From Lentzea atacamensis (GTDB taxonomy: Bacteria > Actinomycetota > Actinomycetes > Mycobacteriales > Pseudonocardiaceae), in NCBI RefSeq assembly GCF_003269295.1, contig NZ_QLTT01000002.1:806001-870000 (forward strand): a stretch of 64,000 nt of DNA, in the 5' to 3' direction. Each line of letters opens with the position of its first letter. Position 1 is the stretch's first letter. Position numbers and translations under genes: made by a program. Shown piece after piece: positions 36,264-44,783 of the stretch. The notes under the pieces are model-generated. The model had not been told where the DNA came from. It worked only from the letters and a program-made list of their open reading frames with translations, and made no database searches.

Positions 36264-37823
36264 GTGTCCGACACCAGCAACCGCCCTGTTCTCGTCGTCG
36301 ACTTCGGCGCCCAGTACGCGCAGCTGATCGCCCGACGCGTGCGTGAGGCCCAGGTCTACTCCGAGGTGGTCCCGCACACCGCGACGGTGAGCGAGATCCT
36401 CGACAAGAACCCGCTGGCCATCGTGCTGTCCGGTGGCCCGTCGAGCGTCTACGAGGAGGGCGCGCCGCAGGTCGACCCGAAGCTGTTCGAGACCGGCGTC
36501 CCCGTCTTCGGCATCTGTTACGGCTTCCAGGCCATGGCGCGCGCACTCGGCGGCGCAGTTGAACAGACCGGCACCCGCGAGTACGGCCGCACCGAGCTCG
36601 GCGTCACCGGCGCGGGCGGCTCGCTGCACGAGGAGCTGCCCGGCCACCACCCGGTGTGGATGAGCCACGGCGACGCCGTCACCAAGGCGCCGGAGGGCTT
36701 CACCGTCACCGCGACCAGCGAGGGTGCCCCGGTCGCCGCGTTCGAGGACACCGAACGCCGCTTCGCCGGTGTGCAGTACCACCCGGAGGTGCACCACTCG
36801 CCGCACGGCCAGGAGGTGCTGCGCCGGTTCCTGCACGACATCGCGGGCATCCGTCCGCAGTGGACCACGTCGTCCATCGTGGACGAGCAGGTCACGCGGA
36901 TCCGCGAGCAGATCGGTGAGGGCAAGGCGATCTGCGCCCTGTCCGGCGGTGTCGACTCCGCCGTGGCCGCCGCTCTCGTCCAGCGCGCCATCGGTGACCG
37001 GCTCACCTGCGTCTTCGTCGACCACGGCCTGCTGCGCGCCGGTGAGCGCGCCCAGGTCGAGCGCGACTACGTGGCCGCCACGGGCGTCAACCTGATCACG
37101 GTCGACGCGCGCGAGCGGTTCCTCAACGCACTCGCCGGCGTCACCGACCCGGAGGAGAAGCGCAAGATCATCGGCCGCGAGTTCATCCGCGTGTTCGAGC
37201 AGGCGGAGCGCGACCTCAAGGCCGAGGGCGACTACCGCTTCCTGGTGCAGGGCACGCTCTACCCGGACGTGGTCGAGTCCGGCGGCGGCACCGGCACCGC
37301 GAACATCAAGTCGCACCACAACGTCGGCGGCCTGCCGGACGACCTGCAGTTCGAGCTGGTCGAGCCGCTGCGCGCGCTGTTCAAGGACGAGGTCCGCCGC
37401 GTCGGCACCGAGCTGGGCCTGCCGGAGACGATCGTCCAGCGCCAGCCGTTCCCCGGCCCCGGCCTCGGCATCCGGATCATCGGCGAGGTCACCCAGGACC
37501 GCCTGGACACGCTGCGCCAGGCCGACGCCATCGCGCGCGAGGAGCTCACCGCCGCCGGTCTCGACCGCCAGATCTGGCAGTGCCCGGTCGTGCTGCTCGC
37601 GGACGTCCGCAGCGTCGGTGTGCAGGGTGACGGCCGCACGTACGGCCACCCGATCGTGCTGCGCCCGGTGTCGTCCGAGGACGCGATGACGGCGGACTGG
37701 ACGCGGCTGCCGTACGAGGTGCTGGAGCGGATCTCGACCCGGATCACCAACGAGGTGGCAGAGGTCAACCGCGTGGTGCTGGACGTGACGTCCAAGCCGC
37801 CGGGCACCATCGAGTGGGAGTGA
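36264..37823 (+). CDS. guaA: GMP synthase (glutamine-hydrolysing)
   Basis: GuaA aminates XMP to GMP. The 519-residue protein has an N-terminal class I amidotransferase domain (Cys in [12 protein letters not shown], His in VQYHPEVHH), a PP-loop ATPase domain ([15 protein letters not shown], about residue 230) and the C-terminal dimerisation domain ending PPGTIEWE. All are intact. The GTG gives [20 protein letters not shown]. The gene ends at a strong terminator and completes the guanine-nucleotide set with guaB upstream. Confidence 0.97.
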   Translation: MSDTSNRPVLVVDFGAQYAQLIARRVREAQVYSEVVPHTATVSEILDKNPLAIVLSGGPSSVYEEGAPQVDPKLFETGVPVFGICYGFQAMARALGGAVEQTGTREYGRTELGVTGAGGSLHEELPGHHPVWMSHGDAVTKAPEGFTVTATSEGAPVAAFEDTERRFAGVQYHPEVHHSPHGQEVLRRFLHDIAGIRPQWTTSSIVDEQVTRIREQIGEGKAICALSGGVDSAVAAALVQRAIGDRLTCVFVDHGLLRAGERAQVERDYVAATGVNLITVDARERFLNALAGVTDPEEKRKIIGREFIRVFEQAERDLKAEGDYRFLVQGTLYPDVVESGGGTGTANIKSHHNVGGLPDDLQFELVEPLRALFKDEVRRVGTELGLPETIVQRQPFPGPGLGIRIIGEVTQDRLDTLRQADAIAREELTAAGLDRQIWQCPVVLLADVRSVGVQGDGRTYGHPIVLRPVSSEDAMTADWTRLPYEVLERISTRITNEVAEVNRVVLDVTSKPPGTIEWE

Positions 37824-37829
37824 CCTGAA

Positions 37830-37865
37830 GAAACGGCCCCCGGTCAGCTGACCGGGGGCCGTTTC
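37830..37865. terminator. terminator between guaA and a convergent membrane gene
   Basis: GAAACGGCCCCCGGT (37830-37844) pairs with ACCGGGGGCCGTTTC (37851-37865) across a CAGCTG centre. The structure is symmetric and can work for both convergent genes; its right edge touches the next stop codon. Confidence 0.92.
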
Positions 37866-38060
37866 TCATTTCGGGGACTTCCGCCTCAAGGAGTTGGTCA
37901 GCAGGACCACTCCGACCACGATGGCCGTTCCTCCCAGCGCCCACCGGAAGTCGAACCAGAACGTCCCGTTGCTCAGCACGTAGGCCGCCATCAGACCGCC
38001 ACCGATCCCGAAGATCAGGCTGAGCAGGTCGATCCGCCTGCGCGTCACCGGCTCAGTCAC
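37866..38060 (-). CDS. small two-helix membrane protein
   Basis: A 64-residue protein with two hydrophobic helices (about residues 12-30 and 40-57) joined by a short WFDFRW loop and ending in a basic RRKSPK tail. Its ATG overlaps the stop of the PspC-domain gene by 8 bp, so it is translationally coupled to it and may be a partner in the envelope-stress module. No family is recognised. Confidence 0.75.
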   Translation of the reverse strand: MTEPVTRRRIDLLSLIFGIGGGLMAAYVLSNGTFWFDFRWALGGTAIVVGVVLLTNSLRRKSPK

Positions 38061-39222
38061 GGAGCACCTTCACCTCTCCGACGTTCGTCCGAACGTCCAG
38101 ATCGATCTTCAAGCCGCCCTCGCCGTTGTCGCCGAAGTCGGTGCCGCTGACCTGCTCGACGCTGCCCTCGGCCGTCTTCCCGAAGCAGTTGAGCTCGCCG
38201 ATGGACGTGGCCTCGCAGTTGAACGTCACGTCCGCGTTCTTCGGCACGTGCACGATCAGCTCACCGAGGTCCGCTTCGACCGCGGTCTTCACCGAACCGG
38301 AGTCCGGCAGCTGCCGGAGGTCGAGCATCACGCTGCCCACACCGATCCGGTAGCGGTCCTTCACGTCGGCGACGGACTTGGGCGTGTCCGAGAGGCTGCC
38401 CAGGTTGTGGGGTCCCTCGAACCCGACCGCCGTCATGCCGAAGCCCGCCACGGACAGCGGAACCAGCAGCCAGATCAGGCCGCGGGCACCGCCGGTGAAC
38501 GACCCGATCAGCAGACCGGCCGCCAGCACCGCGATCAGCAGGCCGATGACGTGCGGGACCGTGAACCACGGCGCCCAGGTCCAGGCGATCGCGGATCCCG
38601 CGATCACGAGCGCCGCCGCGCCTGCCGTCGCCAGCGCGACACGCGGCTTGCGCGGCCTGGGGGCCGGTGGCTGCGGCGCGGCCGCCGGTTCCGGCAGGTC
38701 CCACGCGAACGGGGCGGCACCGAGCGGGTCCCAGGCCGGCGCCCCCGCCACCGGTGGCACGGGTGCGGGCTCGGCGACGGCCGCCGGCGCGAGGTGCCCG
38801 CGGTTCTTCTGCAGCAGGTAGATGCACGCGACCGTCGCGGCCAGCGTCACGATGACCTGGAACCCTCCGCTGCCGAACGTGAACGCGAGCGCGGGGAACA
38901 TCAGGAAGCTCAGCAGCACCGTCTGCGCCTGCGACATGGAGCTGGTGCCCTTGTTGATCAGGGCTTCGAGCGGGGAGACCTCGTCGCCCTCCTCGGGCAG
39001 CAGCAGCCAGCCCGCCAGGTACATCGGCAGTCCGACGCCGCCCGACAACGCGAGCGCGACGAACGCGATCCGCACGATCACCGGGTCGATCTGGTAGCGC
39101 ATGGCGATACCGGTGGCGACGCCGCCGATCTTGCGCCCCGCGCGGGGCCGCACCGGCCGGTGGGCCCAGAACTCTCTGAGCGTGTCCGCCACGCCCTGCA
39201 TTGCCTTCTCAGTCCCGCTCAC
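38053..39222 (-). CDS. PspC-domain membrane protein with LiaF-like (toastrack) C-terminus
   Basis: A 389-residue membrane protein. A PspC domain (about residues 20-75: GRKIGGVATGIAMRYQIDPVIVRIAFV and GWLLLPEEGDE) is followed by several membrane helices, a Pro/Ala-rich linker and a C-terminal beta-rich part (GVGSVMLDLRQLPDSG, ADLGELIVHVPKNADV) like the toastrack fold of LiaF-type sensors. I chose the GTG giving MSGTEKAMQGVAD; an ATG at 39258 is possible. It is divergent from a PspC-fused histidine kinase, so both probably sense the same envelope signal. Confidence 0.82.
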   Translation of the reverse strand: MSGTEKAMQGVADTLREFWAHRPVRPRAGRKIGGVATGIAMRYQIDPVIVRIAFVALALSGGVGLPMYLAGWLLLPEEGDEVSPLEALINKGTSSMSQAQTVLLSFLMFPALAFTFGSGGFQVIVTLAATVACIYLLQKNRGHLAPAAVAEPAPVPPVAGAPAWDPLGAAPFAWDLPEPAAAPQPPAPRPRKPRVALATAGAAALVIAGSAIAWTWAPWFTVPHVIGLLIAVLAAGLLIGSFTGGARGLIWLLVPLSVAGFGMTAVGFEGPHNLGSLSDTPKSVADVKDRYRIGVGSVMLDLRQLPDSGSVKTAVEADLGELIVHVPKNADVTFNCEATSIGELNCFGKTAEGSVEQVSGTDFGDNGEGGLKIDLDVRTNVGEVKVLRD

Positions 39223-39330
39223 GGTGACAAGGTTGCGCTTCCACGCCTGGAACCACATCAGGGACCAGCCCTGATTCGCGGAACCGGGGTCATCCCTGAT
39301 GAACAACTCGCCGGGACGTGTGACGATCGG

Positions 39331-40524
39331 ATGGTGAGTGCACGGATTGAGCCGATGCGCCGCCGACGCACCGGCCGGGTCGTCGCGGGCGTCGCGAGCG
39401 GGCTGGCGGAACACCTCGGCGCACCGGTCTTCTGGGTGCGCGCGATCTTCGCCGTGTTCGCCGCGCTGAGCGGTGTCGGAATCATCGCCTACGCCCTGCT
39501 CTGGATGTTCGTCCCGCAGTCGACGGTGACGGAACCGGAGACCGAGAAGGACCGCAAGGAGTGGCAGCAGGCCGTCGGTCTCGCCGCCGTCGGCATCGGC
39601 GTCGCGGTCTTCACCGGGTTGATCGGCAGCGCGGCGAGCGGCTGGATCACCGGCCCGATCGCCGTGGCACTCGTGGGCGCCGCGGTCGTGTGGCGTGAGG
39701 CGGACGAGGCACAGCGGCGTCGCTGGAAAGACGGGGCGCTGGCGCAGGGGAAGACGGGGATCGTGCGGACGGTGGCGGGAGGTGCGCTGGTTCTGGCGGG
39801 CGTGGCCGCCTTCCTCGTCGCGAACGACTCGGTCCAGAACCTCTCGACCGTCGTGCTCTCCGTGCTCGCCACGTTGATCGGTGTCGCGGTCCTGACCGTG
39901 CCGCTGTGGATGCGGCTGGTGCGCGATCTGGACGCCGAACGCCGGGCACGCATCCGGACCGAGGAACGCGCCGAGATCGCCGCCCACCTGCACGACTCCG
40001 TGCTGCAAACGCTTGCGCTCATCCAGAAGCAGTCCGAGTCGCCGCGAGAGGTGAAGCGCCTGGCCCGCAGCCAGGAACGCGAGCTGCGCAGCTGGCTCTA
40101 CGGCCGTGAGGTGGGCGAGCAGCCGACGACCATGAGCATCGCCATCGCCCAGACGTGCGCGGAGGTGGAGGACGACTTCGCGATCGCCGTGTCGCAGGTC
40201 GTGGTCGGCGACTGCGACCTGGAAGACGGGATGTTCGCGTTGATCCAGGCCTCCAAGGAGGCCATGGTGAACGCCGCCAAGCACGCAGGCGTCGCCGAGG
40301 TCAGCCTGTACGCCGAGATCGAACCGGACAAGGTGACCGTGTTCGTGCGCGACCGCGGCAAGGGTTTCGACCCGGACGCCGTGCCGGAGGACCGGCATGG
40401 CCTCGCGGGCAGCATCCGGGGGAGGATGGACCGGCACGGCGGACAGGTGCGGCTGCGCACCGCGCCCGGTGAGGGGACCGAGGTGCAGCTGGAGATGCCG
40501 AGGAAGACGGAGGCCAGGACGTGA
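39331..40524 (+). CDS. PspC-domain sensor histidine kinase (NarL/LiaS type)
   Basis: A 397-residue sensor kinase. The N-terminal PspC domain (RRTGRVVAGVASGLAEHLGAPVFWVRAIF) replaces a usual input domain; about five membrane helices follow. The phosphoacceptor His is in ERAEIAAHLHDSVLQTLALIQ (HisKA_3 type), and the HATPase domain has KEAMVNAAKHAG (N box) and VFVRDRGKGFDP (G1). Starts at ATG 39331, GTG 39334 or ATG 39355 are all possible. It overlaps its response regulator by 4 bp. PspC-fused kinases of this type include MacS of Streptomyces. Confidence 0.88.
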   Translation: MVSARIEPMRRRRTGRVVAGVASGLAEHLGAPVFWVRAIFAVFAALSGVGIIAYALLWMFVPQSTVTEPETEKDRKEWQQAVGLAAVGIGVAVFTGLIGSAASGWITGPIAVALVGAAVVWREADEAQRRRWKDGALAQGKTGIVRTVAGGALVLAGVAAFLVANDSVQNLSTVVLSVLATLIGVAVLTVPLWMRLVRDLDAERRARIRTEERAEIAAHLHDSVLQTLALIQKQSESPREVKRLARSQERELRSWLYGREVGEQPTTMSIAIAQTCAEVEDDFAIAVSQVVVGDCDLEDGMFALIQASKEAMVNAAKHAGVAEVSLYAEIEPDKVTVFVRDRGKGFDPDAVPEDRHGLAGSIRGRMDRHGGQVRLRTAPGEGTEVQLEMPRKTEART

Positions 40525-41171
40525 CCGTGAGGGTGTTCCTGGTGGACGACCACGCGTTGTTCCGCGCGGGGGTGCGGGCCGAGCTCGACACCATCACCGA
40601 CGAGGTGGAAGTGGTCGGCGAGGCGGGCAGCGTCGGCGAGGCGGTGGCGGGCATCGCGCACCACAAACCGGACGTGGTGCTGCTCGACGTGCACATGCCG
40701 GACGGCGGTGGCGCCGAGGTGCTGCGGCAGATCCGGACCAAGATTCCCGAGGTCACGTTCCTCGCGTTGTCGGTGTCGGACGCGGCGGAGGACGTCATCA
40801 ACGTCATCCGCGCCGGTGCCCGCGGCTACGTCACCAAGACGATCTCCAGCCAGGAGCTGGTCAAGGCGGTCGTGCGGGTCAGCGAGGGCGACGCGGTGTT
40901 CTCCCCGCGACTGGCCGGGTTCGTGCTGGACGCGTTCGCCGACCGGCCGGGTGCCGCGCCGATCAGCGACCCCGAGCTCGACCTGCTGACGCCGCGGGAG
41001 CGGGACGTCCTGCGGCTGCTCGCGCGCGGCTACGCTTACAAGGAGATCGCGTCCGAGCTGTTCATCAGCGTGAAGACGGTGGAGACGCACGTGTCGAGCG
41101 TCCTGCGGAAGACGCAGCTCTCCAACCGGTACGAGCTCTCCCGCTGGGCCACTGATCGCAGACTGGTCTGA
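40521..41171 (+). CDS. NarL/LuxR-family response regulator
   Basis: A 216-residue response regulator paired with the upstream kinase. Receiver domain: acidic pair VDDH, phosphoacceptor Asp in VVLLDVHMPDG (near residue 56), Thr/Ser in FLALSVSD and Lys in GYVTKTI. The C-terminal HTH reads LTPRERDVLRLLARGYAYKEIASELFIS and VKTVETHVSSVLRKTQL. The GTG start overlaps the kinase stop (GTGA). Targets probably include the divergent PspC operon and the PAP2-like gene that follows after 16 bp. Confidence 0.92.
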   Translation: MTVRVFLVDDHALFRAGVRAELDTITDEVEVVGEAGSVGEAVAGIAHHKPDVVLLDVHMPDGGGAEVLRQIRTKIPEVTFLALSVSDAAEDVINVIRAGARGYVTKTISSQELVKAVVRVSEGDAVFSPRLAGFVLDAFADRPGAAPISDPELDLLTPRERDVLRLLARGYAYKEIASELFISVKTVETHVSSVLRKTQLSNRYELSRWATDRRLV

Positions 41172-41187
41172 AGGGTTTCCGGGGGAC

Positions 41188-41769
41188 TTGATCAAAAAGG
41201 TCGCCCGCGGTGCCACCGAGGTGCTGGCACCGTGGGTCTGGGTGATACTGCTGCCGTTCGCCGTGGCCGCGGCGACGGAGAGCTTCTGGAAGACGTTGCT
41301 GTGGGGGTTCGTGGTCGCCGTGACGGCGTCCGTCATTCCGATGGCCGTCATCGTCAGAGGCGCGCGCAAGGGCAAGTGGGACGGCCACCACGTCACGAAC
41401 CGCGAGGGGCGGCTCGTTCCGCTGGTCACGGCCGGTGCGTCGCTGGCCGCCGGCACGGTGATCATGGTGCTGGGCAGCGCGCCGTCGAGCATGCTCGCTC
41501 TGGCGGGCAGCATGTTCGCGTCGTTGATCGTCAGCATGGCGATCACGTTCGGGATGAGGTGGAAGATCTCGCTGCATGCCGCGGTGGCGTGGGCGGCCGT
41601 CGTGACACTGGCGATCGTCTACGGCCCGTGGTTGCTGCTGATCGCGCTGCCGGCGGCGCTGGTGGCGTGGTCGCGCGTCGAGCTCGGTGACCACACGACG
41701 GCGCAGGTGCTGGCGGGGACGGCGATGGGCGTGATCGTGGGCGGCGGCAGCTTCTGGCTGCTCAGCTGA
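41188..41769 (+). CDS. PAP2-like membrane phosphatase
   Basis: A 193-residue polytopic membrane protein with about five helices. WSRVELGDHTTAQVLAGTAMG near the C-terminus matches the SRxxxxxH(x)3-type motif 3 of PAP2 lipid phosphatases, KISLHAAVAWA resembles the weak motif 2 (S-x-H), and a basic stretch (GARKGKWDGHHVTNREGR) may be motif 1. The likely start is TTG 41188. It follows the response regulator by 16 bp and its end overlaps the convergent kinase gene by 8 bp. Substrate, perhaps an isoprenoid or lipid phosphate, is unknown. Confidence 0.72.
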   Translation: MIKKVARGATEVLAPWVWVILLPFAVAAATESFWKTLLWGFVVAVTASVIPMAVIVRGARKGKWDGHHVTNREGRLVPLVTAGASLAAGTVIMVLGSAPSSMLALAGSMFASLIVSMAITFGMRWKISLHAAVAWAAVVTLAIVYGPWLLLIALPAALVAWSRVELGDHTTAQVLAGTAMGVIVGGGSFWLLS

Positions 41770-43048
41770 TCTGCTTGGAGCTGACGATCTTCATCTGGCT
41801 GTTCACGTTGCCGACCTCGACCTCGTAGACACCGCGCTGCTGCTCGCCCTTGATCGTGTTCATGACGAGCTCGACGGTGACGACCCAGTTCGCGCCTGCC
41901 GACCGCACCGGCACGCTGGTGTCGCGACACTGGAGCTCGGTGTAGCCCTTCCACCGGGCAACGTACTTCTCCCGCGGCTCGCTCGCGCGTTCCCAGAGGT
42001 TCGCCCACGCCCCGTCGGGGTTGCCGGGCAGCTGGGCGTAGTGCTCGGAGACGAACGTGCGCGCCTCGGGGGCCGTGAAGTACCGGACCTCCCGCTGGTC
42101 GGGAAAGCCCGCCTCGTTGATCGGGGTCAGGTCGCCGGTGCCCGACCAGTACGCGGCGGCCGCGCCGCCCCCGATCCCGAGCAGCCCGATGATCGAGAGG
42201 ATCACCAGGATCCGCCGGTTCGGCGGCTTGAGCCTGCGCGGCTCGGGGATGGGAAGCGGCTGGGACGGCTGCGGCTCGGCGGCCAGCAGGTCCGCGGCCT
42301 CCTGCGCGCTCGGCCGGTCCTTCGGGTCCTGGGAGAGCAGGCGCATGAGCAACGGGGTGAGCTCGCCCGCGTTCTTGGGATCCCGCAGCTGCCCGCTGGC
42401 GGCACGGTAGATGAGGCCGAAGCTGTTGTCGCTGGGCCCGAAGACCGACTCGCCCTCGACGGCCGCGTAGATCGTGGCGCCCAGGGAGAACACGTCGGAC
42501 GCCTCGTCGGGCTGCTCGCCGCGCGCTACCTCCGGCGCGAGGTAGGCGGGGGTGCCCGAGATCATGCCGGTCTCGGTCAGCGTGCCGTCACCGCTGGCCT
42601 TGGAGATGCCGAAGTCGGTGATCTTGACCGTGCCGTCGTCGCCGATCAGGACGTTGCCTGGCTTGATGTCGCGGTGCACGATGCCCGCCGCGTGCGCCGC
42701 GGCCAGTGCCGACGCGACCTTGGCGCCGATGCTCGCGGCCTGGGCCGGCTTGAGCGGCCCCTGCTCGGCGATGAGCGCCGACAGGCTGCGGGACGGCAGG
42801 TACTCCATGACGATCCACGGCTCTTCGTGCTCGTCTCCCACGACGTCGAACACCGCGATCGCGTGCGCGTGGTGCAGCCGGGCCGCGTTGCGCGCCTCGC
42901 GCATCGCCCGCTGGTGGTCTCCGGTGATGAGCTGCTTGACCGCGACCTCGCGCGCCAGCAGTTCGTCGCGCGCCCGCCAGACAACCCCCATCGCGCCGCT
43001 GCCGACGCGCTCGAGGAGCGTGTAGCGGCCGCCGATGGTGGTTGTCAC
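41762..43048 (-). CDS. membrane Ser/Thr protein kinase with extracellular domain (STPK-A)
   Basis: A Hanks-type kinase of about 428 residues from GTG 43048 (an ATG at 43081 would add 11). The N-terminal kinase domain has RVGSGAMGVVW, VAVKQL, HRDIKPGNVLIGDDGTVKITDFG and GTPAYLAPE. After a juxtamembrane Pro/Gln-rich linker comes one helix (ILVILSIIGLLGIGGGAAAAY). The extracellular part (about 110 residues, FVSEHYAQLPGNPDGAWANLWE onward, with one Cys) has no PASTA repeats and looks like an NTF2-like fold. Two related kinases lie 3.6-6.7 kb further on. The ligand is unknown. Confidence 0.88.
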   Translation of the reverse strand: MTTTIGGRYTLLERVGSGAMGVVWRARDELLAREVAVKQLITGDHQRAMREARNAARLHHAHAIAVFDVVGDEHEEPWIVMEYLPSRSLSALIAEQGPLKPAQAASIGAKVASALAAAHAAGIVHRDIKPGNVLIGDDGTVKITDFGISKASGDGTLTETGMISGTPAYLAPEVARGEQPDEASDVFSLGATIYAAVEGESVFGPSDNSFGLIYRAASGQLRDPKNAGELTPLLMRLLSQDPKDRPSAQEAADLLAAEPQPSQPLPIPEPRRLKPPNRRILVILSIIGLLGIGGGAAAAYWSGTGDLTPINEAGFPDQREVRYFTAPEARTFVSEHYAQLPGNPDGAWANLWERASEPREKYVARWKGYTELQCRDTSVPVRSAGANWVVTVELVMNTIKGEQQRGVYEVEVGNVNSQMKIVSSKQIS

Positions 43049-43234
43049 ACCACGAGAGTAATCAATCACGGAGACCGACATCCGGGGTTCACGCTCAACA
43101 GGTGGTGCAGACCACCGCCGAACCCTGCGGATCCCCGTCACCGGTGGGGACTCGTCCAGGCTCTTCGCCGTCGCTGCCCACGACGACGAACCCTCAGGTG
43201 GTCTCCCGCGCCCGTCAGACCACCCGCCGCAGAA

Positions 43235-43651
43235 CTAGTCGATCGTCGAGACCAGCTTCTGCAGCTCCCGGTCGAAGTCGATCCACAGGTCCTCCTCGCC
43301 CGGCTGGACGACGTCGTACGAGCTGTCCAGGAACGCCGCCACGTCCTCGGCGATCGCGCTGAGGATGGCGAACCCGGTCGGCGCGTTCAGCTCGACCAGG
43401 ACGCGCTCCGGGTCGTCGGACGCGGGGCGGACGAGGATGTCGCCCTCACCGGACGGGGTCAGCAGACCGTCGGCCAGCAGGTCGCGGGCGAACATCCACT
43501 CGACGCGGCCCGTGCCCGTGTGGAACACGATGGCGACCGCGTACGGGTCCTCCGGGTCGTAGACCAGTTCGGCCACCACCGGCGCTGGAGCCGCGCCAGG
43601 GGCCAGCAGCTGAAAAGTCGTCCGGGTGGTGACCTTCAGGTTTTCGTTGTT
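43235..43651 (-). CDS. SsgA-like (SALP) sporulation/cell-division regulator
   Basis: A 138-residue SsgA/SsgB-like protein. FQLLAPGAAPAPVVAELVYDPEDPYAVAIVFHTG and VEWMFARDLLADGLLTPSGEGDILVRP are hallmarks of the family, found only in morphologically complex actinomycetes; SsgB recruits FtsZ to sporulation septa. The ATG giving MNNENLKVTTRT has GGAAGG 8 nt upstream, so it is preferred over a 14-codon-longer start. It lies upstream of STPK-A on the same strand with a 186-bp gap that shows no gene. The species is therefore expected to sporulate or fragment. Confidence 0.93.
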   Translation of the reverse strand, partial: NNENLKVTTRTTFQLLAPGAAPAPVVAELVYDPEDPYAVAIVFHTGTGRVEWMFARDLLADGLLTPSGEGDILVRPASDDPERVLVELNAPTGFAILSAIAEDVAAFLDSSYDVVQPGEEDLWIDFDRELQKLVSTID

Positions 43652-43775
43652 CATGTCGATGTCCTTCCCAGGCTGGTCTCCATGTCCGCTCACAAACAGG
43701 AGACGGCCAAGCAGCCGGATAAGGACGCGATTCGTCTCGGAACCATCCTTCTGGGGGAGACGGGCGTCTCATCCC

Positions 43776-44702
43776 TCAGCGTTTGACCAGGTCGCGCGTC
43801 TCGTTTGGTGAGACTTTCTGACCAGCCGAGACGGGCTGCCTCCTGGTCAGTGCAACGCCCAGGAGCACCACGATCATGCCCGCGACGACCCTCGTGTTGA
43901 GCTGCTCCCCGAGGAAGATCGCTCCAAGGAGTACCGAGACCACGGGCAGAAGGTAACCGACGGTAGTTGCCGTGGTGGCGCCCTCGTCCGCGATGACGCG
44001 GTAGTTGAGGATGAAAGCCACGCCGGTGCCGAAGATGCCCAGGATCGCCACGGCGACGATGCCGATCCAGTGCAGGTGCACCGGCTCGAGCCCGCCGAAC
44101 GGCACCGCGAGGATCAGCAGGCCCATCGCGGTGGTCAGCTGCATCGCGGCGAGCTGCGTCGAGGTCGCACCCGTGTTGACCAGCTTGCGGCCGGCGTAGG
44201 AGTAGCCGACGGCGTAGCTCGCGGCCCCGATGAGGCACAGCACCGCACCCCAGCTCGCGATGGAGTTGGCCGCCTGCCACGGCGCGAAGATCAGCAGCAC
44301 GCCGGCGAAACCCGTGCCGAGGCCGAGCATCCGGACGAGGTTGCTGAACTTCTCCGTGCCCAGCACCAGTCCGATGGCCAGCGCGAACAGCGGCGTCGTC
44401 GAGTTGAGAACGCCGGACACGCCGGAGTCGACGGTCTGGCCGCCGATCGCGAACAGGGTGAACGGGATCGCGCTGCCGAACAGCGCGACGACCAGCATGT
44501 GTCCCCAGATCCGCCGGTCGCGCGGCAGCGTCATCCTCGCCGTGACGAGCACGACGAACAGCACGGCCGCGCCGAAGAACGTCCGCACGAGCGAGATCTG
44601 CAGGGGAGCGAGGCTCCCCAGTGCAAGCTTCATCCACAGGAAGCTGGATCCCCACAGCAGGGCGAGCACGCCCATCCTGATCAACGTTCCGCGTTGGTTC
44701 AC
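43776..44702 (-). CDS. EamA-family (DMT) transporter
   Basis: A 308-residue inner-membrane protein with ten helices in two EamA repeats. Motifs LLWGSSFLWMKLALG in helix 1, SGVSGVLNSTTPLFALAIGL at the end of repeat 1 and GYLLPVVSVLLGAIFLGEQ in repeat 2 are typical of drug/metabolite exporters. It is divergent from a LysR regulator with a palindrome between, the usual layout for exporter control. Its substrate is unknown (amino acids and related metabolites are common). Confidence 0.9.
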   Translation of the reverse strand: MNQRGTLIRMGVLALLWGSSFLWMKLALGSLAPLQISLVRTFFGAAVLFVVLVTARMTLPRDRRIWGHMLVVALFGSAIPFTLFAIGGQTVDSGVSGVLNSTTPLFALAIGLVLGTEKFSNLVRMLGLGTGFAGVLLIFAPWQAANSIASWGAVLCLIGAASYAVGYSYAGRKLVNTGATSTQLAAMQLTTAMGLLILAVPFGGLEPVHLHWIGIVAVAILGIFGTGVAFILNYRVIADEGATTATTVGYLLPVVSVLLGAIFLGEQLNTRVVAGMIVVLLGVALTRRQPVSAGQKVSPNETRDLVKR

Positions 44703-44733
44703 ATGTCAACGATGCGTGCTCCAACCCGTAAAT

Positions 44734-44746
44734 ACAATTTAATTGT
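44734..44746. promoter_or_regulatory. AT-rich palindrome between EamA transporter and LysR gene
   Basis: ACAATT-T-AATTGT is a 6-bp perfect inverted repeat in the 81-bp divergent gap. It also fits the T-N11-A form of LysR boxes and is the only AT-rich patch in the area, so it may serve both as operator and -10 region. Confidence 0.6.
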
Positions 44747-44783
44747 TGTGCATAACCTTTAAGCAGAGCTGTAAGGTTGAGGG

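Noticed and set aside
43049..43234. Gene in the gap between STPK-A and the ssgA-like gene
   Set aside because: No frame with a ribosome site or normal composition was found in these 186 bp.
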